Shown here: piece by piece, positions 48,926-58,609 of the stretch | Numbering within the stretch: position 1 is the stretch's first letter | Layout of the letters: every line of letters begins with the position of its first letter | NCBI GenBank assembly: GCA_002415085.1 | Contig: DIBV01000003.1 | Span: 205,225-269,224, forward strand | Direction: 5' to 3' | Source: Arsukibacterium sp. UBA5043 | Lineage (GTDB): Bacteria; Pseudomonadota; Gammaproteobacteria; Enterobacterales; Alteromonadaceae | DNA length: 64,000 bases | Program-made: the position numbers and the translations under genes | The notes under the pieces: model-generated | Told to the model about the DNA's origin: nothing | The model's database searches: none | Seen by the model: only the letters and a program-made list of their open reading frames with translations

Positions 48926-51653
48926 CCAGCCAGTCGCTGTCCAGCTGACATAACGCGCTTAAAATATCGTCCAGTTCAAACAGCTCCGGTTCCAGTTGCT
49001 GGATATCAGTGCCGGTTTTAAGCTGGGTCTCCAGCGTTTCTGCCAGGTTTTTCAGCGCAGGCACGCCGGTGTAGCAGCAAGCGCCATGTAATTTATGGAT
49101 AAGCTGCAATAATTGTTCATTGTCGTTGGCGGCAATGGCCACATTTAGCGCCTGCTGAGTTTGCGGCAGGCTGGTTAACAACATTTGCAGCATATCTTTA
49201 GCCAGCCCGGGTTTACCGCCGGCCCGTTGCAAGCTCATCTGCCAGTCGATCAGATTGCCGTGGTTAGTCTGCTGATCATGCGTTGGCGCCTCTGTTTCTG
49301 TTGATCCGATAGACTGAGCAATCAACGGGCAAAATTCCTGCAGGGTGTAGTGCAGCATTTTGTCATCCAGCGGCTTACTTAAAAACTCATTAAAACCAAG
49401 CGATAGTAAGCGGGCGCGCTCACCGGCGACCGCATGTGCGGTAACGGCAATAATAGGGGTGTGCTCATTGAGTGAGCTTTGCCGGATCCGCTGACAGGCA
49501 CTAATCCCATCCATTACCGGCATATTAATATCCATAAAAATAATGTCATACACATGCTGGGTCGCTTTTTGCCAGGCATCTGCGCCATTAGTGGCAGACT
49601 CCGTCTGCTCAACCAGTTCGGATAGCAAGGTATTAATCAGTTTCAGGTTGGCTTCGTTATCGTCAACGGTCAGCACCTTTAAGGCAGCCCGGGGCTGGAT
49701 CACAGGCATTGGCAGATTTTTTGCCTGATCCAGATAGGGTTTAGCCAACGCAAATGCTAATTTTCGCTGATGGGTTGGTTTAGGCAAACAAGCGTTAGCA
49801 CCCGAGGCCAGCATGGCTTCGCGTAAATTTGGTGATAAGGTGTTAACCAGTAAATAGGTGTAGTGACAACTGGGTTCAATTTGCTGCACCAGGCTAATCA
49901 CCTGACTCACCTGATTAATGGCGATAGCCCGGCCAATCAAGCCGATATCGTAATGCTGACCATGATTTAATGCTTGCTGTAACTGACCTTTGGTGGCGCA
50001 GGTTGTTACCTGCAAGCCCCAGCTATGCAGCAGGTCAAGTGTGGCTTCCCGCGAATACTGTTGTGGTTCAAAATACAGCAGGGTTTTGCTATCGAGCACG
50101 TCGATAGGCAATGGATCCGCTACTGATAAATGATGGCGCTGGCATTTAATGGTGAACCAGAAGGTCGAGCCTTCAGCGGCTTTACTTTCAAAACCAATGT
50201 TGCCACCCATCGCCTGCACCAACCGCTGCGAAATCATTAAACCCAGCCCAGAGCCGCTATTGTGGTCTTCAGGCTGGCTGCTGGTAAAGCCCTGAAACAG
50301 CAGGTTCTGTTTATCTTCGCTAATACCCCGGCCCGTATCCTGCACTGAAATGTGCAGAATAAGCTGATCTTCATTCAGTAAGGTCGCACTAACCCGGATA
50401 ACAATACTGCCATGCTCAGTAAATTTAATAGCATTGCCGGCGACATTCATTAATACCTGAATAAGCCGGCCCGGATCGGCAATCAGATCGTCCGGGCAGC
50501 CATGGTCAATCATCATCACCAGTTCAAGGTGTTTATCAAAGGCATTGGCGGCCAGCAGCTCGGTGGCATCGTTTAATAAATCACGGAGTGAAAACGGCTC
50601 AGGGTTAATTGCCATCCTGCCTTCTTCGAGCTTGGAGAAATCCAGCACATCATTGACCAGATGCAGCAGGCTGTTAGCAGATTTTTGAATCGTGCTCAGG
50701 TAGTCGTGCTGATTGGCACTAAGCTGAGTTTTTAATAACTGCCGGGTAAAGCCAATAACGCCATTGAGCGGGGTGCGCAGTTCGTGGCTCATTTTCGCCA
50801 GGAACTCAGATTTCTGGCGGTTTTCTTCTACCGCCTTGCGCCTGGAAAAATCCAGCTGAATATTCTGCACTTCCAGCTGCTCCATACTTAGCTGTAAGTC
50901 ACTGGTAACCTGCTCAATATTGTGTTGCATTTCCTGCTCCAGTGAACTGAGTTGCTCACTAAGCTGATTAACGTGGCATTGGATATTATCGAGCTCTTTG
51001 ATCCCCGAAACATTCGTTTGCTGCTGATAATTACCCGTTTGTAACTGTTGCAGCTGCAACTGCAGCCGGCTAAGCATGGGTTGGATTTTGTGGCGGACAA
51101 ACTGACTGAAAATAATACACAGCATGATCACGGCAGCCACTACCATGGCCACATGTAATTTATAACGTTGTTGTTGCAGCAAAATGTGTTCATTCTGCAA
51201 GTGCAGCAGAATATATGGCCCGGCGGCTGGTTCGCTACTGTTAAAGCGTAACGTCTGATAAATAAGCAGGCTGTGCTCAAAAGGCACCAGTTGCCCGGCG
51301 GCAGCGTTGCGTTGGGAGGCGGGCTTTGGATAGGCCTCGGCAGGGTATTGTGGGTTGCTGCTTGCAAGCATTTGGCCATCAGCATCGAACAGCAGTATAT
51401 TGTTAAGCACCGGTGAATTCAGGCGATGGCTGGTATTTAATAGCGCTTCAATGGTCGCGACGTCGCCCTCTGCCAGTAACTTTTCACTGCTGATGGCCAG
51501 GGGTACTGCTATATTTCTGGCTTGTACGGCAAGGTTACGGTTTAACTCTGCCGCTTTACTGTAAGTAAAGTAGCTACCCAGGCCAATACTGGCAAGGGCC
51601 GCGGGCAAAAGGGCGCAGAGTAATATCCAGTAACGTAACGCAATTTTCGTCAT
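48903..51653 (-). CDS. barA: Hybrid sensor histidine kinase BarA
   Basis: 916 residues: membrane helix (about 8-30), periplasmic sensor, second helix (about 168-186), HAMP-like linker, HisKA with His290 in MSHELRTPLNG, ATPase domain, a receiver with the phospho-acceptor in FMDINMPVMDG (Asp708) and a C-terminal Hpt domain with His856 in HKLHGACCYTG. BarA feeds UvrY and the Csr system. A degenerate receiver-like stretch may lie between. Divergent from rlmD, as in E. coli. Confidence 0.94.
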   Translation of the reverse strand: MTKIALRYWILLCALLPAALASIGLGSYFTYSKAAELNRNLAVQARNIAVPLAISSEKLLAEGDVATIEALLNTSHRLNSPVLNNILLFDADGQMLASSNPQYPAEAYPKPASQRNAAAGQLVPFEHSLLIYQTLRFNSSEPAAGPYILLHLQNEHILLQQQRYKLHVAMVVAAVIMLCIIFSQFVRHKIQPMLSRLQLQLQQLQTGNYQQQTNVSGIKELDNIQCHVNQLSEQLSSLEQEMQHNIEQVTSDLQLSMEQLEVQNIQLDFSRRKAVEENRQKSEFLAKMSHELRTPLNGVIGFTRQLLKTQLSANQHDYLSTIQKSANSLLHLVNDVLDFSKLEEGRMAINPEPFSLRDLLNDATELLAANAFDKHLELVMMIDHGCPDDLIADPGRLIQVLMNVAGNAIKFTEHGSIVIRVSATLLNEDQLILHISVQDTGRGISEDKQNLLFQGFTSSQPEDHNSGSGLGLMISQRLVQAMGGNIGFESKAAEGSTFWFTIKCQRHHLSVADPLPIDVLDSKTLLYFEPQQYSREATLDLLHSWGLQVTTCATKGQLQQALNHGQHYDIGLIGRAIAINQVSQVISLVQQIEPSCHYTYLLVNTLSPNLREAMLASGANACLPKPTHQRKLAFALAKPYLDQAKNLPMPVIQPRAALKVLTVDDNEANLKLINTLLSELVEQTESATNGADAWQKATQHVYDIIFMDINMPVMDGISACQRIRQSSLNEHTPIIAVTAHAVAGERARLLSLGFNEFLSKPLDDKMLHYTLQEFCPLIAQSIGSTETEAPTHDQQTNHGNLIDWQMSLQRAGGKPGLAKDMLQMLLTSLPQTQQALNVAIAANDNEQLLQLIHKLHGACCYTGVPALKNLAETLETQLKTGTDIQQLEPELFELDDILSALCQLDSDWLAKIDLQE

Positions 51654-51735
51654 TCGGGCCAGAGCTTGTTACAATAGTCGCAGGTCCACCCATAATGACA
51701 TAACAATTTCTACTTGCCTACAATACAGAGCGCAG

Positions 51736-53100
51736 ATGGTAACACTATATAAAGCAAAGGCTAAAGCCAGCCTGATCGGGGCAACTCTTACCCTGGATAT
51801 CGATAGCACTGATTATGAAGTTAATGGTCTGAGCCGTTACAAGCAAAAAATCGTGTTTGTCAGCGGCGCATTGCAGGGGGAAAAGGTACAGGCGTTAGTG
51901 CTGGAAGATAAGGCCGGTTTTATTAAAGCCCGCACCAGCAAAGTGCTGAGCCCGGCCCCCGGGCGGCAACGGCCGTTTTGTCCGCATTTTAGTCAATGCG
52001 GTGGCTGTCAGCTGCAGTATCTGGATAATGATCAGCAAATCCGCTTAAAACAGCAGGGCATTGATCAGCTGATCCGCCACCAGACTGGCCTTGAAACCTT
52101 ACCCTGGCAGCCGATGATTGCTGCAGCCGATACCCATTACCGGCGCAAAGCCAGGCTGGGCGTTTGGTTTGACAAAAAAACACGCCAGTTGAGTGTGGGG
52201 TTTCGGGCCGAGGGTAGTAAACATATTAGTGCGATCAGCGAGTGCAGCATGTTAAGCCCGCTGCTAACTCCGGTGTTGACGAGGTTACCGCCGGCAATTA
52301 ACGCGTTACCTGATCCGGCTGTGGTGACCCATCTTGAGCTGTTTTGTGCCAACCAGCGGCCCTATGTTGTAGTACGCCATGTTAAACCGTTAACTGCAGC
52401 GCAGCAGCAGGCGTTTGTCCAAAGCTGGCCCGAGGCGTATTTTCTGGGGGATGACGGTACTGAGCAGCTACAACACTGGCAGCCGGACACCCCAACGCCG
52501 GCTTATACTCTGACCGAGCAGGATATTAGGTTGCAGTTCCAGCCCGGCGATTTTATCCAAATTAATGAAGCGGTTAACCAGAAAATGGTCAGCCAGGCGC
52601 TGGCCTGGCTTGAGGTCAATGCTGATGACACCATTCTGGATTTATACGCCGGCATGGGTAATTTTAGTTTGCCACTGGCCAAATATGCCAAAACAGTGCA
52701 GGGCATAGAAGGTGTGGCCAAAATGGTGCAGCAAGCGGCAACCAATGCCACACTTAATGGTCTTAGCAATGCCAGCTTTGCGCAGGCCGATTTACATTTA
52801 CCCTGGCCAGATGCGCCCTGGCGTGGGCAAGGTTATACCAAAGTGGTACTGGACCCGGCGCGGGCCGGTGCTAAAGGCGCTATAGAACAGATTGCTGCGC
52901 TGAAAGCGGCACAGATATTGTACGTGTCGTGCAACGCTGCTACCTTTGCCCGTGACGCCAGGGTATTGCTTAGCCAGGGTTATCAGCTGCAAAAACTGTC
53001 TGCCATTGATATGTTTCCGCATACCAGCCATCTGGAGCTGATGGCGTTGTTTAGTGCGTCGTCTAAAAGTGCTTCTGTTAAAAGCGCGCCGGCAAAATAA
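51736..53100 (+). CDS. rlmD: 23S rRNA (uracil-1939-C5)-methyltransferase RlmD
   Basis: 454 residues: TRAM domain at the start, Fe-S cysteines in FCPHFSQCGGCQLQYL plus a later Cys in ISECSML, SAM motif DLYAGMGNFSLPLA and catalytic cysteine in YVSCNAATFARD. It methylates U1939 of 23S rRNA. Thirteen bases before relA. Confidence 0.95.
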   Translation: MVTLYKAKAKASLIGATLTLDIDSTDYEVNGLSRYKQKIVFVSGALQGEKVQALVLEDKAGFIKARTSKVLSPAPGRQRPFCPHFSQCGGCQLQYLDNDQQIRLKQQGIDQLIRHQTGLETLPWQPMIAAADTHYRRKARLGVWFDKKTRQLSVGFRAEGSKHISAISECSMLSPLLTPVLTRLPPAINALPDPAVVTHLELFCANQRPYVVVRHVKPLTAAQQQAFVQSWPEAYFLGDDGTEQLQHWQPDTPTPAYTLTEQDIRLQFQPGDFIQINEAVNQKMVSQALAWLEVNADDTILDLYAGMGNFSLPLAKYAKTVQGIEGVAKMVQQAATNATLNGLSNASFAQADLHLPWPDAPWRGQGYTKVVLDPARAGAKGAIEQIAALKAAQILYVSCNAATFARDARVLLSQGYQLQKLSAIDMFPHTSHLELMALFSASSKSASVKSAPAK

Positions 53101-53112
53101 TAAGGGGTTTTC

Positions 53113-55326
53113 ATGGTCAGGGTTCGTCAATCTCACAGCAGTGGCTACCATGGCGGCGATACGCTGGAATGGCTGTGTTCACTTGGGTTGACTGAGAAAA
53201 AGATCAACGCCTTACTTCATTGCGGGGCATGGTTGAAGCAACAAGGTTTGAATGACGATATTGTCCAGGTGCGAACCGGCTGGGAAATGGTTGAAATTCT
53301 GGCCGACTTAAAAATGGACCATGACTCTTTGCTGGCCGCGTTATTATTTCCGGCATTTGATGCGAATTTACTTAATGAAACCCAGCTGGCAGCAGAGTTT
53401 ACCCCGACCATTCTTGGCTTGCTGCATTCGGTGCAACAAATGGATGCCATTCGCACTATACCTACCGGCGCCAATCAGAGTGTTAACCCGCAGCAAGCCG
53501 ATAATTTACGAAAAATGCTGCTGGCCATGGTGGAAGATGTGCGGGCGGTGGTATTAAAACTGGCTGCTCAAATCTGTTATTTACGTGAAGTAAAAGATGC
53601 CGATGAAGAAACCCGGGTGCTGGCAGCAAAAGAAACCAATGCTATTTTTGCTCCTTTGGCCAACCGGCTGGGTATTGGCCAGTTAAAATGGGAGCTGGAA
53701 GATTTAGCCTTTCGTTATCTGCACCCCGGTGTGTATAAACAAGTCGCCAGTTTGCTGGAAGAAAAACGGCTGGATCGTGAACACTATATGCAGGATTTTG
53801 TCGGCTCGGTACGCCAGAAAATGCTGGATGCCAAGCTGGATGTGGAAGTATATGGCCGGCCAAAGCATATTTTCAGTATCTGGAAAAAGATGCAGAAAAA
53901 GCAGCTGAGTTTTGATCAGCTGTTCGATATCCGGGCGGTACGAATTGTAACTGAACGGGTGCAGGATTGTTATGGTGCGTTGGGTATTGTTCATACCGGC
54001 TGGCGCCATTTACCCAAAGAATTTGATGACTATATTGCCACCCCGAAACAAAATGGTTATCAGTCTATTCATACTGTGGTATTGGGGCCGCAGGGCCGGG
54101 CGGTAGAAATACAAATTCGCACCCGGCAAATGCACGAAGATGCCGAACTGGGCGTAGCGGCACACTGGCGCTATAAAGAAGGAGCCGTTGGCAGTAATAA
54201 AGTTGTTGCCAATGATGAAAAAATTGGCTGGCTGCGCAAATTACTGCAATGGCAGGAAGACGTGGTTGATGGCACTGATCTGGCCGGGACCGATTTAGCC
54301 GATGAGTTGCGAACCCAGGTCATCGAAGACCGGGTTTACGTGTTTACCCCCAAAGGTGACATTGTCGATTTACCTATTGGTTCTACCCCGCTGGATTTTG
54401 CTTATTATGTCCACTCTAACGTGGGCCATCGCTGCATTGGTGCCAAAATCTCCGGCCGCATTGTGCCGTTTACCTATCAGTTGAAAACCGGTGATCAGGT
54501 AGAAATTCTGACCGGGCGTGAGCCTAACCCGAGTCGGGACTGGTTAAACCCGAATTTGGGCTATTTAAAATCCAGCCGGGCCCGCTCTAAAGTGCAGTAC
54601 TGGTTCCGGCTGCAGGACAGAGATAAAAACCTGGCAGCCGGCAAAGAATTGCTCGATACGGAACTGACCCGCTTAAATCTGGTGATGGAGTATCCGGCCA
54701 AGGTGCTAAGCCGCTTTAATGTCAATTCCATGGATGAACTGTTGGTTGGTATTGGGGGTGGTGAAATTAAAGTGACCCAGGTGGTGCACTTTATTCAAAG
54801 CCAGAGCGGCAAGCTGGAGTTGCCGGAAATTGACCCGCGATTAAAAACCAAACCCTTGCCGACGGCCAAAAGTAAAAGCGATGTAGTGGTGCAGGGCGTG
54901 GGTAATTTATTAACCCATATGGCCGGTTGTTGTCAGCCGTTGCCGGGGGACGCCATTATTGGTTTTATCACTCAGGGCCGGGGCATTGCTATTCACCGCG
55001 ATGACTGTGACCAGTTTAAAACGCTGCAGGACAGCATGCCGCAGCGGGTAGTGGATGCCACCTGGGGCGACAAATATGCCTCGGGCTACGAAGTGGATAT
55101 CAGGATTGTGGCGCACGACCGCAACGGCCTGTTGCGGGATATCACCAGTATTCTGGCTAATGAAAAAGCTAACGTTACAAAAATGAGCAGCACATCGGAT
55201 ATTAAAGCGCAAACCGCGGTAATTAACATGACCCTGGAGCTGTATAACCTCGATTCACTTAACAAATTATTAAGCAAAGTGAGCCAGATAGATGAGGTAG
55301 TGGAAGCAAAGCGCTTGCACCACTGA
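53113..55326 (+). CDS. relA: GTP pyrophosphokinase RelA
   Basis: 737 residues: an inactive HD-like domain where the hydrolase HD is replaced (SLLAALLFPAFD), the synthetase domain (RAVRIVTERVQDCYGALG, NGYQSIHTVV), TGS (VYVFTPKGDIVDLP), a Cys-rich region (AGCCQPLPGD) and a C-terminal ACT domain. It makes ppGpp on stalled ribosomes. Works with DksA, encoded at 221. Confidence 0.97.
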   Translation: MVRVRQSHSSGYHGGDTLEWLCSLGLTEKKINALLHCGAWLKQQGLNDDIVQVRTGWEMVEILADLKMDHDSLLAALLFPAFDANLLNETQLAAEFTPTILGLLHSVQQMDAIRTIPTGANQSVNPQQADNLRKMLLAMVEDVRAVVLKLAAQICYLREVKDADEETRVLAAKETNAIFAPLANRLGIGQLKWELEDLAFRYLHPGVYKQVASLLEEKRLDREHYMQDFVGSVRQKMLDAKLDVEVYGRPKHIFSIWKKMQKKQLSFDQLFDIRAVRIVTERVQDCYGALGIVHTGWRHLPKEFDDYIATPKQNGYQSIHTVVLGPQGRAVEIQIRTRQMHEDAELGVAAHWRYKEGAVGSNKVVANDEKIGWLRKLLQWQEDVVDGTDLAGTDLADELRTQVIEDRVYVFTPKGDIVDLPIGSTPLDFAYYVHSNVGHRCIGAKISGRIVPFTYQLKTGDQVEILTGREPNPSRDWLNPNLGYLKSSRARSKVQYWFRLQDRDKNLAAGKELLDTELTRLNLVMEYPAKVLSRFNVNSMDELLVGIGGGEIKVTQVVHFIQSQSGKLELPEIDPRLKTKPLPTAKSKSDVVVQGVGNLLTHMAGCCQPLPGDAIIGFITQGRGIAIHRDDCDQFKTLQDSMPQRVVDATWGDKYASGYEVDIRIVAHDRNGLLRDITSILANEKANVTKMSSTSDIKAQTAVINMTLELYNLDSLNKLLSKVSQIDEVVEAKRLHH

Positions 55327-55382
55327 ACCGGCAATGGCCGCTAAGCAATACTACCCAGATATTTAAACGAAAAGAGAGCAAC

Positions 55383-56171
55383 GTGACCGATAATATCCAA
55401 CGCTTGTTAAGCATAATGAGCCGGCTGCGCGATCCGCAAACCGGCTGCCCGTGGGATCTTAAACAAAGCTACGCCACTATCGTACCTTACACCCTGGAAG
55501 AGGCCTACGAGGTGGCGGACGCCATCGCCCGCGAAGACTTTGCTGAACTGAAAGACGAGCTGGGCGATTTACTGTTTCAGGTGGTGTTTTATGCCCAGCT
55601 GGCTAAAGAAGACGGTCGCTTTGGCTTTGATGACTGCGTCGCCGCCATTTGCGATAAATTAGAGCGGCGTCATCCGCATGTGTTTGGTGAGGGTAGTGAT
55701 GCCAAAACTGCCGATAACGCAGAAACAGTGCTGCAAAACTGGGAAGCACTAAAAAGTAACGAGCGCAAAGCCAGTGGCCAGCACAGTGTGCTGGATAATA
55801 TTCCGCAAGCCATGCCAGCGCTTAGCCGCGCCAACAAGCTGCAAAAGCGCTGCGCCACAGTCGGTTTCGACTGGCCGACCGTAGAAGGCTGCTGGGACAA
55901 AGTAAAAGAAGAAATCCTGGAAGTAGAGCAAACCGCAGCCGGTAGCCCGGAGCTGGCAGAAGAACTGGGTGATTTAATGTTTGCCCTGGTTAATGTGGTA
56001 CGTAAACACAAACTCGACCCGGAAGCGGTGCTACGAGCAGCCAATAATAAGTTTGAACGCCGCTTTAGGGCGGTAGAGCAAGCCCTGGACGGCCAGGGCA
56101 AAAGCCCGCAGCAAAGTAACCTGGATGAAATGGAAGCACTGTGGCAGCAGGTTAAACAACAACACCGCTAA
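55383..56171 (+). CDS. mazG: Nucleoside triphosphate pyrophosphohydrolase MazG
   Basis: 262 residues with two MazG helical domains: DPQTGCPWDLKQSYATI and YEVADAI in the first, and the EELGDLLFQVVF/EELGDLMFALVN acidic motifs repeated in both. It hydrolyses nucleotides and lowers ppGpp. 56 bases after relA, the usual order. Right of it the conserved gene order ends and accessory DNA begins. Confidence 0.97.
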   Translation: MTDNIQRLLSIMSRLRDPQTGCPWDLKQSYATIVPYTLEEAYEVADAIAREDFAELKDELGDLLFQVVFYAQLAKEDGRFGFDDCVAAICDKLERRHPHVFGEGSDAKTADNAETVLQNWEALKSNERKASGQHSVLDNIPQAMPALSRANKLQKRCATVGFDWPTVEGCWDKVKEEILEVEQTAAGSPELAEELGDLMFALVNVVRKHKLDPEAVLRAANNKFERRFRAVEQALDGQGKSPQQSNLDEMEALWQQVKQQHR

Positions 56172-56375
56172 GCGCGACAACAGCCACACCCACCACCACG
56201 AGCGGCAACAACCAGTTGCAACAGCTCGTCGCAACATCTAGCCCCACAGCCGTTGCAACGTTGTCTGTTTTTCATAAAAAATTCACTATTGTGCTATTTT
56301 TAACCAACAAACCTGCAGTAGGGTAGCGGGTAGTGCTGGCGGTCTGGCTGGCATGTTAAGCCACAGGACTTTTTT

Positions 56376-58004
56376 ATGAACAGTATAAGCAGAATTAACA
56401 AGCTAACCGGGTGTTTACTCGGCTTACTGGCAACGCTCAGTGTGTCAGCGCAGGCAACCGTATTGAATGGTGGCTTCGAGCAATGGTCGGGTAATCAGCC
56501 AGCCAACTGGAGCCTGATTGACAGCGGCATTACTGTCAGCCAGTCAACCAGTATCAGGCTCAGCGGCAGCAGCGCAGCAGCGGTCAGTGTTAACACCGCC
56601 AGCCAGGCCGACACCGACTTTCGCCAGCTGGTTAGCGTTAATGCCGGCCAGGCCTACCAATTCAGTGCGGGCATATACCATACCGAGGGCAATGTCAGGG
56701 CCCGCTTGTATGTCAACGGTTACCAGAGCTACTCTGATGCCGGCCTGACCGGACAATGGCAGACAATCAGTCACAGCTACACGCCTACGGTGAGTGGCAC
56801 TATTGAAGTGGGTTTACGCTTTTATGATGTCACCGGTTTTGACGGTGCTGAACTGGTTTATGTCGACCAGTTTGAGCCAACCACCAGTGAGCCACCGCCA
56901 CCAGGAGGCTGCAGCGAGAGCAGCGCAGAATTTGCCCTGACCACTGATAACTATGGTGGCGAAACCAGCTGGCAGCTAACAGATGGCAGCGGTACGCTTT
57001 ACCGCGGTGATGGCTTAGCCAGCAACACGCAGTACAGCGAACAGTGGTGCCTGGCTGCAGGTGATTACACCTTTACCATTTTTGACAGCTACGGTGACGG
57101 CATTTGTTGTGGCTACGGCAACGGCAGTTACAGTCTGACTCTGGGCGGGGCTAATATCTTCAGCGGTGGCAGTTTTGGTCCATCGCAAAGCCATAGTTTC
57201 ACCGTCGGCAGCGGTGATGGCGTAGATGAGGATCTGGGCGCTTATTATGCTCCGGCGGCAGGCTTAACCGGCTACGCCCTGAAAACCGCGCTGCACAACA
57301 TCATTAAAGATCATGCGGTGCAGGGTTACAGTGCTATCTGGACGTTTTACAATGTCTACGAGCTGGATACCTACTATGAGAATGATGGTTCGATACTCGA
57401 TATTTACTCGGAAAAACCTTCCGCCAGCGACAGCTATGTTTACGCTGCCAGCAGTGATCAGTGTGGTAGCTACAACAGCGAAGCCGATTGTTATAACCGC
57501 GAGCACAGTTTTCCGCGTAGCTGGTTTGGTGGGGCAATAGAACCAATGAATTCCGACATTCACCATATTTTTGCATCCGACGGCTTTGTTAATTCCAAAC
57601 GCAGTAGTTACCCCTACGGTGAAGTAGGCAGTGCCAGCTTTACTTCAACCAATGGTACCCGGCTGGGTAATGCTGCTGCCGGCACGGGCTACAGCGGTGT
57701 GGTGTTTGAGCCAATAGATGAGTTTAAAGGTGATGTGGCAAGGGCCTATTTCTATATGGCAACCCGCTACCAGAACCAGCTGGCAAATTGGCAGACCAAC
57801 AGCAGCGAAGCCAATGCTGCATTAAATGGCAGCAGCAATCAGGTATTTGAAAGCTGGTTACTGCAACTATTAAAATAGTGGCATCAGCTGGACCCGGTTA
57901 GTCAGAAAGAGCGTGATCGTAACGACGCGGCCTACCAGTATCAGGGTAACCGCAACCCCTTTATCGATCACCCGCAGTTTGTGAATGCTGTCTGGGGTAA
58001 TTAA
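56376..58004 (+). pseudogene. Secreted modular endonuclease I, interrupted by an in-frame TAG
   Basis: The first 500 codons (56376-57878) give a signal peptide (1-28), a carbohydrate-binding-like beta domain (about 29-165), a linker and Cys-rich domain (about 168-280), then an endonuclease I domain with NREHSFPRSWFGG and DIHHIFASDGFVNSKRS. TAG at 57876-57878 ends the frame. The same frame continues for 41 codons to TAA at 58002 as WHQLDPVSQKERD ... QGNRNPFIDHPQFV, the conserved C-terminus of this family. So this is a nonsense-split gene, or one needing amber readthrough, or a sequence error. The catalytic motifs precede the stop. Confidence 0.85.
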
Positions 58005-58019
58005 CCCGCAGCTGCAAGG

Positions 58020-58059
58020 GCGAGACCATTAACCACCGGAAACCGGTTAGTGGCCTCGC
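58020..58059. terminator. Hairpin between the endonuclease and chimeric toxin genes
   Basis: GCGAG-CC-TTAACC pairs with GGTTAG-GG-CTCGC with few mismatches; it lies between convergent genes. No strong T-run, so terminator function is likely but not certain. Confidence 0.5.
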
Positions 58060-58060
58060 T

Positions 58061-58327
58061 CTAATAGTGATACCGACACTGAACAATAACAATGGCATCA
58101 TCGGTTACTTTATAAACAAGCCGGTGTTCCCGGTCTATCCGTCGTGACCAATAGCCTGACCAGTTATGTTTTAATGGCTCTGGATCACCGATGCCTGCGA
58201 AGGGCTGTCTGGCTATTTCTTCAGTTAACGTATTAATTCGTTTCAGCACCGGTTTATGGTCGTCATTAACCTTATCTAAGGTTGTGGCAAGTTGGGCACG
58301 AAACGCTGAATAACTCATGGTGTCCAT
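58061..58327 (-). pseudogene. Chimeric YefM antitoxin/YoeB toxin remnant
   Basis: 88 codons from ATG at 58327. Residues 1-28 ([20 protein letters not shown], then NDDHKPVL) look like the DNA-binding N-terminus of a YefM antitoxin. From residue 29 on ([10 protein letters not shown] ... [17 protein letters not shown] ... CRYHY) it looks like YoeB from about residue 25 to its end, with Glu, Arg and terminal His-Tyr active-site residues kept. The antitoxin middle and end and the toxin start are missing, so an in-frame deletion probably fused the genes. The product may be inert, or a stray repressor; I infer loss of the system. Confidence 0.75.
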
Positions 58328-58343
58328 TAGCGATATCTCTGTG

Positions 58344-58381
58344 TGTACAAAGATAGGATGCATTGTACTTATACTTGTACG
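58344..58381 (-). promoter_or_regulatory. YefM-type operator with three TGTAC cores
   Basis: TGTACA (58344-58349), TGTACT (58364-58369) and TGTACG (58376-58381) lie 17-54 bases upstream of the chimeric gene. YefM-YoeB operators are known to contain TGTACA-centred repeats, so this appears to be the intact control region of the broken toxin-antitoxin locus. Confidence 0.6.
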
Positions 58382-58412
58382 CAATGCAGCGAATGTGAAA
58401 GTAGCCGCATAA

Positions 58413-58503
58413 TTACAACAACATCGAAAGCGGGCTTTTAACCCCACTGGCGCCTTGCTTCAGGACATGGGTGTAAATCTGGGTAGTGCGCACATCGGTG
58501 TGA
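58413..58503 (-). pseudogene. Broken second copy of the integron integrase 3' end
   Basis: About 90 bases on the reverse strand encode [20 protein letters not shown], then KSPLSMLL and stop, nearly the same as the last 28 residues of the complete integrase at 59485. Over 58418-58503 about 76 of 86 bases match the copy at 59488-59573 by eye. Nothing of the rest of the gene is present. Together with the intact gene it forms a direct repeat that brackets the Tai4-Tae4 pair. Confidence 0.8.
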
Positions 58504-58554
58504 TCAGGTAACACGCTATTTTTATTATGCAGCAATGTTAACAATAGGTTTTAA

Positions 58555-58583
58555 TTGTTGCCATTTTGGTTGTGTTGTAATAG
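58555..58583 (+). promoter_or_regulatory. Candidate promoter of the immunity-effector pair
   Basis: TTGTTG (58555-58560) and TAATAG (58578-58583) are spaced by 17 bases and lie 27 bases before the immunity gene, which has GGAGG before its ATG. Confidence 0.4.
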
Positions 58584-58609
58584 TGTAAGTTTCTGACTCC
58601 GGAGGCTCT

